Assembly (NCBI GenBank): GCA_030765845.1
Contig: JAVCDJ010000041.1
Coordinates: 1 to 60,854 of the forward strand
Reading direction: 5' to 3'
Origin: Candidatus Stygibacter australis
Lineage (GTDB): Bacteria; Cloacimonadota; Cloacimonadia; Cloacimonadales; TCS61
DNA: 60,854 nucleotides
Notes under the pieces: model-generated
The model's input: the letters and a program-made list of their open reading frames with translations, nothing else
What the model was told of the DNA's origin: nothing
The model's database searches: none
In this document: positions 35,675-43,367 of the stretch, piece by piece
How positions within the stretch are numbered: the first letter of the stretch is position 1
How the letters are laid out: every line of letters starts with the position of its first letter
Translations under genes and position numbers: made by a program

Positions 35675-36973
35675 ATGAAAAGATTAGGAATAATGAAAGA
35701 GACTAAGAATCGCTGGGAACGCCGGGTGCCTATGAATCCGCAATCTGTCAAAAAACTGGTGGATAATGGTTATCAGGTGGTGATCCAACCTTCTGAGATC
35801 AGAATATATTGCGACGAAGAATATCGTGATGCCGGAGCTGAACTGAGTGATGACCTTAGTAAATGCGATCTGATCGTGGGAGTGAAGGAAATACCAATCG
35901 AAAGCCTTATACCGGGCAAGCCTCATCTGTTTTTTTCACACACTATCAAGGGACAGGATTATAATATGCCACTTCTGCAGTACTTTCTGGATAGTAAGAG
36001 CACTTTGTTAGATTATGAGAAGATCATAGACGAGAAAGGCAGAAGACTGGTATTTTTTGGCAAGTTTGCGGGAAATGCCGGCATGGTAGATGCACTTTGG
36101 GCAGCCGGACAGCGCTACTTTCAGGAATATGGCATCAACACACCTTTTTTGAAAGTAAAACAAAGCTATCAATATGACTCTCTGGAGCAGTGCCTGGCAG
36201 AATTAAAAGAAATTGGTGAAGAAATCAAAAGAGATGGATTGCCGGCAGAAATATGTCCCTTTAATATTTGTCTGCTTGGTTATGGCAATGTATCTATTGG
36301 TTGTCAGGAAATATTATCAGCTTTTCCAATACGCCAGGTTGAGCCATCAGCATTAGCTGGACTGGAAGTAAATCATAGAGCAGACGAGATGTATCTTTCT
36401 ATCTTCAAGGAAGAACACCTGGTTGAACGAAAAGACGGAACTGGGTTTGAGTTAATTGATTATTTTGTGAATGGTGATCAATATAAATCAAAGATGGAGA
36501 AGTATTTGCCTTATTGTACCATGTATATGAGCGGTATATATTGGGCATCTGGATATCCGGTGTTTCTAAAAAATAGTGAACTGAGTAAATTACAGAGTAA
36601 GCAGCCTAAGCTTGTTATGATCGGTGATATTACCTGCGATCTGGAAGGCTCTATTGAAGCTACCCGCAAAGTGACTATGCCAGACAATCCCGTATTTATC
36701 TATAATCCAACCACAGATGAACTTACAGACGGTTTCAAGGGCAAAGGTTTTGCAGTATGTGCAATTGATAATCTTCCCTGTGAATTTCCCCGGGAAGCCT
36801 CAGATTTCTTTAATTCAGTACTGGAACCATTTGTACCTGCCATGCTCGATAATGATTACGAGAGATCAATAGCAGATTCTACTCTGCCGGAAGAAATAAA
36901 GCCTGCCTGTATTGCTCATCAGGGAAAGCTTGAAGAAAATTATCAATACCTTAAAGAATTTTTAAATAGATAA
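35675..36973 (+). CDS. Lysine-ketoglutarate reductase (saccharopine dehydrogenase, lysine-forming type)
   Basis: This 432-residue protein has an alanine dehydrogenase/PNT-type N-terminal domain and a Rossmann domain (CLLGYGNVSIGCQ). Recalled from memory, it matches the reductase half of animal AASS closely and colinearly: WERRVP, GYQVVIQPS, FFSHTIKGQ with NMPLLQ, DYEK, GKFAGNAGM, GNVS, VEP, SGIYWASG, GDITCDLEGSIE and AIDNLPCEFPREAS. That enzyme condenses lysine and 2-oxoglutarate with NADPH to saccharopine. The saccharopine-cleaving half is absent here. It starts a seven-gene operon; the CitD-CitE gene begins 13 bases after its stop. A GAGG site precedes the ATG and the leader looks structured. 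Direction of flux is inferred, not shown. Confidence 0.85.
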   Translation: MKRLGIMKETKNRWERRVPMNPQSVKKLVDNGYQVVIQPSEIRIYCDEEYRDAGAELSDDLSKCDLIVGVKEIPIESLIPGKPHLFFSHTIKGQDYNMPLLQYFLDSKSTLLDYEKIIDEKGRRLVFFGKFAGNAGMVDALWAAGQRYFQEYGINTPFLKVKQSYQYDSLEQCLAELKEIGEEIKRDGLPAEICPFNICLLGYGNVSIGCQEILSAFPIRQVEPSALAGLEVNHRADEMYLSIFKEEHLVERKDGTGFELIDYFVNGDQYKSKMEKYLPYCTMYMSGIYWASGYPVFLKNSELSKLQSKQPKLVMIGDITCDLEGSIEATRKVTMPDNPVFIYNPTTDELTDGFKGKGFAVCAIDNLPCEFPREASDFFNSVLEPFVPAMLDNDYERSIADSTLPEEIKPACIAHQGKLEENYQYLKEFLNR

Positions 36974-36986
36974 AAGGAGGTAGATT

Positions 36987-38210
36987 GTGACAGGAAAAGC
37001 AACTGCCGGTAACTCAGGAAAATCAGTTCGCAGTGACTGTTTTGTATCCTTGGAACTTACTAAATCCGGGGGTATCGAGATTAATCTTAAAAGCAAAGTG
37101 GAAGTGCTTTATGGTGAAAATATCCGTCAGGAATGCCTGAAAGTTCTTAAATTTTATAATATCAAAAATTGTAAGCTGGCAGTGGAAGACAGTGGTGCTT
37201 TGAATTTTGTAATTCAGGCACGTCTGGAAGCAGCAATTCGAGAAATTATCGAAACCGATAAAGAATATCTGCCAGAGATGCTGACTCAAAATCTTTATGG
37301 TACAAAAAAAGACCGTTATCGCAGAAGCAGACTTTATCTACCGGGCAATACACCCAAACTGGCTATTAATGCCGGATTACATAAACCTGATGGAATCATT
37401 CTCGATCTGGAAGATTCTGTTGCTCCTGCAAAAAAATATGAAACACGCTTCCTGGTGCGAAATACTCTAAGAGCTCTTGATTTCTATGGGGCAGAACGGA
37501 TGGTGAGAATTAATCAAATCCCTGCCGGGCTTGAAGATCTGAAATATTTGTTACCTCATAACGTAAATGTGATACTGATACCTAAATGTGAAGATCCTGA
37601 ACAGATTGGAGTTCTGGAAGAAGTAATAGGTGAGATGAAAGATAAGCATGATCTGGAACATCCTATCTGGCTGATGCCAATAATTGAAAGTGCTCTGGGC
37701 GTGATAAAAGCCTATGAAATAGCAACTGCTTCTCCCTATATAGTTGGACTGGCAATTGGTCTGGAAGATTATACAGCAGATCTGGGTACACAGCGCACCT
37801 TGGAAGGAAATGAGACATTTTTTGCCAGATGTCAGGTCGTCAATGCCGCCAGAGCAGCTGGGATCCAACCGATAGACAGCGTGTTCAGTGATGTTTCTAA
37901 TATGGAGGGTTTGGCGAAGAATGTACAGAATTCCAAGCAGCTTGGTTTTGATGGTATGGGTTGTATTCATCCTCGTCAGATACCTGTAATTCATGAGAAT
38001 TTTGCTCCTGATGAAAACGAAATTGCCAAGGCAAAGCTAATCGTGAATGCCTATATTATAGCTGAGGAACAGGGACAAGGAGTCGTTTCACTTGGTTCTA
38101 AGATGATTGATGCACCTGTTGTGAAACGTGCTCAACGCACTATAGATATTGCACTTAAGCTAAATAAGATAGACGCAAACTGGCGTGATGAATTTCTGAA
38201 GGAGGACTAA
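36987..38210 (+). CDS. CitD-CitE fusion: acyl-carrier and lyase subunits of a citrate-lyase-type enzyme
   Basis: A 407-residue fusion of two proteins usually encoded separately. Residues 1 to about 100 match CitD, the carrier subunit, including a Ser16-Asp17 pair (SVRSDCFVSLEL) that aligns with the serine carrying the phosphoribosyl-dephospho-CoA arm, and ALNFVIQARLEA. From about residue 112 is CitE, the CoA-ester lyase beta subunit (RRSRLYLPGNTPK, GIILDLEDSVAP, MVRINQI, IGLEDYTADLGTQ, GCIHPRQI). The start is GTG with AGGAGG upstream. Family members cleave citrate, citramalate or related acids. The lyase accessory genes citC, citX and citG are not in the window. Substrate is uncertain. Confidence 0.85.
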   Translation: MTGKATAGNSGKSVRSDCFVSLELTKSGGIEINLKSKVEVLYGENIRQECLKVLKFYNIKNCKLAVEDSGALNFVIQARLEAAIREIIETDKEYLPEMLTQNLYGTKKDRYRRSRLYLPGNTPKLAINAGLHKPDGIILDLEDSVAPAKKYETRFLVRNTLRALDFYGAERMVRINQIPAGLEDLKYLLPHNVNVILIPKCEDPEQIGVLEEVIGEMKDKHDLEHPIWLMPIIESALGVIKAYEIATASPYIVGLAIGLEDYTADLGTQRTLEGNETFFARCQVVNAARAAGIQPIDSVFSDVSNMEGLAKNVQNSKQLGFDGMGCIHPRQIPVIHENFAPDENEIAKAKLIVNAYIIAEEQGQGVVSLGSKMIDAPVVKRAQRTIDIALKLNKIDANWRDEFLKED

Positions 38211-38212
38211 AA

Positions 38213-39772
38213 ATGGCAGCCGAATTAGTAAAAAACTTTGTAGGACGCACAGTTCCAACTGAAGTAAATGGTAAGAAAGAAGTTCCCTATCTGGGTAATG
38301 GAAAATATAGACCAGAAGGTCGCCGTTATGGTCCGCCTATAGTATGCGCCGAAGATTATCCATCTGATGGAAATAAAGTAGTTCCCAACTTAAAAGAAGC
38401 ATTACAGGCAGCCGGACTGAGAGATGGTATGATTATCAGTACTCATCATCATTTGCGTAATGGCGATCTGGTAGCGAATGAGGTTTTCAAAATCGCCAGT
38501 GAGATGAAAATCAAAGACCTGGTCTGGTTCCCTTCGGCTTCTTTCCCCTGCCATGCCGAGGTCATAAAATATTTGGATGATGGCACTATCCATCATATCG
38601 AAGGCAGTATGAATGGACCTTTGGGCAGATACTGTTCAGAAGGTAAAATGCGTGGAACAGCTATACTGCGTTCACACGGAGGACGCTATCAGGCAGTGGA
38701 AGATGGTGAAGTGGTTATAGATATTGCCGTGCTGGCAGCCCCTGAAGCCGATCCATTTGGTAATGCTAATGGTTTGCATGGACCTTCTGCCTGCGGTGGA
38801 CTCGGTTTTGGTCTGGCAGATAGTCAATATGCCCATAAATCTATAATAGTAACAGATAATCTGATACCATTCCCCTGCATACCCATGCAGCTTCATGGCA
38901 ATTATATTGATTATGTGGTGGTAGTGGATAAAATAGGTATTCCTGAAATGATCGTAAGCGGGACTACTCAGATAACTAAAAGCCCTGATCGACTTTTGAT
39001 TGCAGAACTTACAGCAAAATTCTGTGAAGCTGCGGGACTTATCTATGATGGATTCTGTTTCCAGGCGGGAGCTGGTGGAACTTCGCTTTCCATTGGAATA
39101 TATATCCATGAAATTCTAAAGAGAAAAGGCTGGAGAGCTCGCTGGTCCATAGGTGGCACCACCAAATACAGCACCAAAATGCTGGAAGAAGGCTCTTTAG
39201 AATATATGCTGGATGGTCAAACTTTTGATCATAATGCTGTGGAATCAATGGATAAAAATGATAACCATTACGCAATTTCAGTATTCCACTCTTATGATTA
39301 TCACAGCAAAGGATTTTATCTGACCATGATGGATTTGGTGGTTTTGGGTGCCACAGAAGTGGATGTTAATTTTAATGGCAATGTGGTTACGCATTCTGAT
39401 GGTTTGCTGCTGCATGGCATTGGTGGCTGGCAGAACTGCCTGTTTGCCAAATGTACTATTTTACCGATTCCTCTTTTCCGTAACCGGATGCCCGTTATAC
39501 TTGATCAAGTAACTACTATAGTGGGGCCAGGCAGTATGGTGGATGTGATAGTTACAGAACGTGGTATTGCCATAAATCCTCTGAGAAAGGATTTGATAGA
39601 TAAAACAAAGCATTCCGGATTGCCAATTAAAACAATTCAGCAACTCAAAGCAGAGGCAGAAGCGATTTGCGGAAAACCTGCTAAACCAGAACTGGAAGAC
39701 GATATAGTTGCCATTATCAAATGGGTAGATGGCACAGTGATAGATAGCGTAAAAAAAGTAAAAACTAAATAA
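38213..39772 (+). CDS. CitF-type CoA-transferase alpha subunit of a citrate-lyase-type enzyme
   Basis: A 519-residue protein matching the alpha subunit that swaps the acetyl group on the carrier for the substrate acid. Family segments include STHHHLRNGDLVANEV, GPLGRYCSEGKMRG, RSHGGRYQAVEDGE, VLAAPEADPFGNANG, GIYIHEILKRKGWRARWSIG and VTERGIAINPLRKDL. It starts two bases after the CitD-CitE stop, with GGAGG upstream. Together the two genes supply all three lyase functions. By sequence family alone, citrate, citramalate and homocitrate cannot be told apart. Confidence 0.88.
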   Translation: MAAELVKNFVGRTVPTEVNGKKEVPYLGNGKYRPEGRRYGPPIVCAEDYPSDGNKVVPNLKEALQAAGLRDGMIISTHHHLRNGDLVANEVFKIASEMKIKDLVWFPSASFPCHAEVIKYLDDGTIHHIEGSMNGPLGRYCSEGKMRGTAILRSHGGRYQAVEDGEVVIDIAVLAAPEADPFGNANGLHGPSACGGLGFGLADSQYAHKSIIVTDNLIPFPCIPMQLHGNYIDYVVVVDKIGIPEMIVSGTTQITKSPDRLLIAELTAKFCEAAGLIYDGFCFQAGAGGTSLSIGIYIHEILKRKGWRARWSIGGTTKYSTKMLEEGSLEYMLDGQTFDHNAVESMDKNDNHYAISVFHSYDYHSKGFYLTMMDLVVLGATEVDVNFNGNVVTHSDGLLLHGIGGWQNCLFAKCTILPIPLFRNRMPVILDQVTTIVGPGSMVDVIVTERGIAINPLRKDLIDKTKHSGLPIKTIQQLKAEAEAICGKPAKPELEDDIVAIIKWVDGTVIDSVKKVKTK

Positions 39773-39787
39773 AACATGGAGGACACA

Positions 39788-40975
39788 ATGGCTAAAAGAA
39801 CCGTTGTAACAATGCCCGGAGATGGCATAGGAAAAACCGTATTACCTGAAGCGATTCGCGTACTTGATGCAGTAGGATTTGAAGCAGAATATGTTCATGC
39901 CGATATCGGCTGGGAATTCTGGTGCAAAGAAGGAAATCCACTTCCCCAGAGAACTTTGGATTTATTAGAAGAACATGGTATCAGTCTTTTTGGCGCTATC
40001 ACAAGCAAGCCAAAATCTGAAGCAGCAAAAGAATTGTGCTCTACTCAGCAGGATAAGGGTCATGTATATTACAGCCCTATCGTGGGTTTACGTCAGCATT
40101 TTCTGCTTGATATCTGCCAGAGACCATGCAAAACATTTAAGGGTAACCCTTTGAACTTTATTCGTCGTGGTGCTGGAGATACAATCGAAGAACCTGAAGT
40201 AGATGTGGTTATTTTCCGTCAAAATACCGAAGGTCTTTATGGTGGTGTGGAATGGACAAATCCTCCTGATAAGGTGTATGAAGGCTTGATGACACATCCT
40301 AAATTCGTGAAAAATTTTGGCTGGTGCCCCCGCGAAGAGCTGGCGATCAGTACCCGCATTTTCACTAAGAAGTATTCTCAGCGTATTTGCGAACAGGCTT
40401 TTGAATATGCCAAGGAATTTGGTTATAAGAAAGTAACACTTTGCGAGAAACCAAACGTGATCCGTGAAACTTCTGGCATGATGCTGGCAATCTGTCGTGA
40501 ATTAGAAAATAAATATCCAGAAATCACCTTTAATTATACGAATATAGATGCCCAGATGATGTGGATGACCAAGAATCCAGAAACTTATGGTGTGATCATT
40601 GCCGGAAATATGTTCGGTGACATCGTATCTGATGGTTTTGCTGGTTTAACTGGTGGATTAGGTTTTGCCTGCAGTGCTAATATTGGCAAAAAAGTGGCTA
40701 TTTTTGAACCGACTCACGGTTCTGCTCCCAAATATGCTGATTATGAAGTATCCATAGTATCTCCTATCGCTATGGTATTATCTGCCTGCATGATGCTGGA
40801 TCACATTGGTGAGACAGATAAGGCGATTACGATCAGAAAAGCCGTTTCCAAAGTAGTGGAGGAAGGCAAAGTTCGCACTTATGACATGATGAAAATGAGC
40901 GGTAAGCCAGATGTAGTTTCAAAAGGTGCAGCAAGCACTCAGCAGATGACTGATGCTATCATTGCAGCTTTATAA
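39788..40975 (+). CDS. Isocitrate/homoisocitrate dehydrogenase family enzyme
   Basis: A 395-residue beta-decarboxylating dehydrogenase. The start is the ATG preceded by GGAGG; the nearer upstream ATG overlaps that site. Family motifs are MPGDGIGK, FRQNTEGLYGG, NVIRETSGMM, AGNMFGDIVSD and THGSAP. The substrate loop reads SPIVGLR (residues 96-102): the Ser and Arg of isocitrate dehydrogenase are kept but its Asn is Ile. The same SPIVxLR form is, as I recall, that of yeast homoisocitrate dehydrogenase Lys12. Lys315-Tyr316 after THGSAP match the residues that bind NADP in E. coli isocitrate dehydrogenase, suggesting NADP use. It would run reductively in a catabolic reading of the operon. Confidence 0.8.
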   Translation: MAKRTVVTMPGDGIGKTVLPEAIRVLDAVGFEAEYVHADIGWEFWCKEGNPLPQRTLDLLEEHGISLFGAITSKPKSEAAKELCSTQQDKGHVYYSPIVGLRQHFLLDICQRPCKTFKGNPLNFIRRGAGDTIEEPEVDVVIFRQNTEGLYGGVEWTNPPDKVYEGLMTHPKFVKNFGWCPREELAISTRIFTKKYSQRICEQAFEYAKEFGYKKVTLCEKPNVIRETSGMMLAICRELENKYPEITFNYTNIDAQMMWMTKNPETYGVIIAGNMFGDIVSDGFAGLTGGLGFACSANIGKKVAIFEPTHGSAPKYADYEVSIVSPIAMVLSACMMLDHIGETDKAITIRKAVSKVVEEGKVRTYDMMKMSGKPDVVSKGAASTQQMTDAIIAAL

Positions 40976-40987
40976 ATAGGAGGAATA

Positions 40988-41533
40988 ATGACAGTAAAGG
41001 AATTGTGGCCGGAACTGGAATGGATAAAAGATGAGCAATTGCGTGCCCAGACAGAAAAAACCTGGAAAATTGCTTTGGAAAGAAGCGTACTTACGGCAGA
41101 AGACCTGATGCGTATTCCTTTCACTTTGCTTTGCGGTCCTGACCTTAAGGTTACTTTTATGGATCATAAACGCAGCGTGGTGCATATTGCCAAAGATGCT
41201 GGTGAGATAGTTAATAACTCATATCATGGTGAATTGCCGGTTGATATGGACGTACTGATAGCTGGTGCCATTCTTTGTGATGTGGGCAAGCTGGTGGAAT
41301 ATGTTCTGGATGAAAATGGCAAAGCGGTGCAGGGCTCTTATGGCAAATATCTGCGTCATCCATTCAGTGGAGTATCACTGGCAGAAGAATGTGGTGTTCC
41401 AGCCCCTGTTTCTCACATTATAGCAGCTCACGCTGGCGAAGGTGATATGATCAAGCGCACTACCGAAGCATACATTGTTCATCATGCTGATTTCATGACC
41501 TTTTTACCCTTTAAAAGCAGATTGCAGGTTTAG
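40988..41533 (+). CDS. HD-domain protein embedded in the lyase operon
   Basis: A 181-residue protein of the HD phosphohydrolase fold: VVHIAKDAGEI, then GAILCDVGKLVEY, LRHPFSGVSLAE, HIIAAHAGEG and IVHHADFM. The central HD pair is Cys-Asp (LCDVGK), so one metal ligand is changed, although several other His remain. It sits between the dehydrogenase and the first aconitase with tight spacing (12 and 8 bases), so it likely works with the pathway, perhaps as a repair or regulatory hydrolase. The substrate is unknown. Confidence 0.7.
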   Translation: MTVKELWPELEWIKDEQLRAQTEKTWKIALERSVLTAEDLMRIPFTLLCGPDLKVTFMDHKRSVVHIAKDAGEIVNNSYHGELPVDMDVLIAGAILCDVGKLVEYVLDENGKAVQGSYGKYLRHPFSGVSLAEECGVPAPVSHIIAAHAGEGDMIKRTTEAYIVHHADFMTFLPFKSRLQV

Positions 41534-41541
41534 GAGGACGT

Positions 41542-43353
41542 ATGAGTTTAACCCTTATAGAAAAAATCCTGGTTAATCACAGTGATAAAACTGATGTGAA
41601 TCCTGGTGATATTGTAGATATCTTTATAGATGCCCGAGTAGCACGTGATTTTGGCGGAGCTAATGTAGTAAAGAATATGCAGGATAATAACCTGACATTA
41701 GCTGATCCTAAACTCACAATGTTCACCTTTGACTGTAATCCCGGCGGCAGCGATCAGAAGTATGCTGTTAATCAGCAGATATGTCGTGTTTATGCTCGTG
41801 AGCAGGCCCTAAAAGTGTTTGATATTAACAGCGGTATCGGAACTCATATTCTCATGGATAAGGGTCTTGCTTATTCTGGATCCACAGCAATCAGCACAGA
41901 TTCTCATGCCAATATTATGGGTGCCGTAGGTGCTTTTGGTCAAGGTATGGGTGATAAGGATATTGCCGCAGCCTGGGCAAATGGCAAGGTATGGTTCAAA
42001 GTTCCCAAATCGGTAAAACTCACTATAAAAGGCAAACGCCCAGCGAATATTGCAGCAAAGGATATTGCGCTTAATCTGCTGGCAGAATTTGGTGCAAATA
42101 CTCTTCTGGGATACGCTGTGGAAATTTATGGTGAAGATATTGATAAACTCACTCTGGATGAACGCATCACAATCTCCAGTATGGCTACAGAGATGGGCTG
42201 CATTGCAATTCTCTTCACGCCTAATGAAGAAATTATGAAGTTCTCATCTAAAATGGCAGGTAGAAAGCTGGAACTTGTGGAAGCAGATAAAAATGCTGAC
42301 TATGACCAGGTTCTGGAGCTGGATTTCAGTACTTTTGTGCCTCGTACATCTCAGCCTGGTAAACCGCATGACACGGTTGCTGTAAAATCACTTGATAAAA
42401 TTAAAATAGATAGTGCCTTTATTGGCAGTTGCACAAATGGCAGAATAGAAGATCTGCGGGAAGCTGCTGTAATTTTGAAAGGTAGAAAAGTAGCTCCAGG
42501 CGTTGTGCTTAAGATAGTTCCATCCACAGATGATGTCTGGAATCAGGCACTTCAGGAAGGATTGATCAAGATATTCAAAGATGCTGAAGGTCTGGTGGGT
42601 AACGCTGGTTGTGCTGGTTGTGCTGCCGGGCAGATAGGTCAAAATGGCGCTGGTGAGATCACTATCTCTACTGGCAATCGTAATTTCCCTGGCAAACAGG
42701 GGAAAGGAAGTGTATATCTGGCTTCTCCAGCCACTGTAGCAGCTTCTGCTGTAGCTGGCTATATCACAACTCCAGATTGTATTCCTGATCATCCGGCATT
42801 GTTTACTCAAACTGCTTCCCAGGCTCAAGCAAAGACAACTCATGATACGGAGAAGAAAACGGCTAAACCCGAACAGATTGAAGGACGTGTCTGGTTCATC
42901 CAAGAAGATAATATTGATACTGACATGATCTTCCATAATCGCTACCTCACCATTACTGACCTGGCTGAAATGGGACAATACACCTTTGATAATCTGGCTG
43001 GATATGAAGATTTTGCCAAAAAATCAAAACCCGGTGATATTGTTGTTGTGCAAAAGAATTTTGGTTCGGGCAGCAGCAGACAGCAGGCAGTGGATTGCTT
43101 TAAATCACTGGGAGTTCAGGCGATTATAGCTGAATCCTTTGGTTCAATTTATGAGCGTAATGCCATTAATGCTGCCTTCCCGATCATGACATATAATGAT
43201 ATCGCTATACTTGATCTCAAAGATGGCGATATGATCAAAGTAGATTTTACCAGTGGTAAGATCACTAATAAAACTAATAATAATAGTATTCAGGCAGAAC
43301 CATTCTCTGATGTGCAAATGGAAATCTACCATAAAGGTGGAATCTTCGGATAA
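41542..43353 (+). CDS. Aconitase/isopropylmalate-isomerase family hydro-lyase A, fused subunits, divergent site
   Basis: A 603-residue single-chain enzyme with LeuC-like and LeuD-like parts. Iron-sulfur ligands are seen in GSCTNGR and GCAGC. Compared with the standard family, the Asp-His pair is Asp-Cys (FDCNPGG), GDSHT is TDSHA, and the small-domain motif GCGSSREH is GSGSSRQQ. The substrate loop following NIDTDMIFHN is RYLTIT rather than the YLRT of archaeal homoaconitase or the YLVM type of isopropylmalate isomerase. GGAGG precedes the ATG. It is followed after 14 bases by a second, more canonical family member, suggesting that the two catalyse successive hydro-lyase steps. Confidence 0.82.
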   Translation: MSLTLIEKILVNHSDKTDVNPGDIVDIFIDARVARDFGGANVVKNMQDNNLTLADPKLTMFTFDCNPGGSDQKYAVNQQICRVYAREQALKVFDINSGIGTHILMDKGLAYSGSTAISTDSHANIMGAVGAFGQGMGDKDIAAAWANGKVWFKVPKSVKLTIKGKRPANIAAKDIALNLLAEFGANTLLGYAVEIYGEDIDKLTLDERITISSMATEMGCIAILFTPNEEIMKFSSKMAGRKLELVEADKNADYDQVLELDFSTFVPRTSQPGKPHDTVAVKSLDKIKIDSAFIGSCTNGRIEDLREAAVILKGRKVAPGVVLKIVPSTDDVWNQALQEGLIKIFKDAEGLVGNAGCAGCAAGQIGQNGAGEITISTGNRNFPGKQGKGSVYLASPATVAASAVAGYITTPDCIPDHPALFTQTASQAQAKTTHDTEKKTAKPEQIEGRVWFIQEDNIDTDMIFHNRYLTITDLAEMGQYTFDNLAGYEDFAKKSKPGDIVVVQKNFGSGSSRQQAVDCFKSLGVQAIIAESFGSIYERNAINAAFPIMTYNDIAILDLKDGDMIKVDFTSGKITNKTNNNSIQAEPFSDVQMEIYHKGGIFG

Positions 43354-43367
43354 AGGAAGGAGAAATT

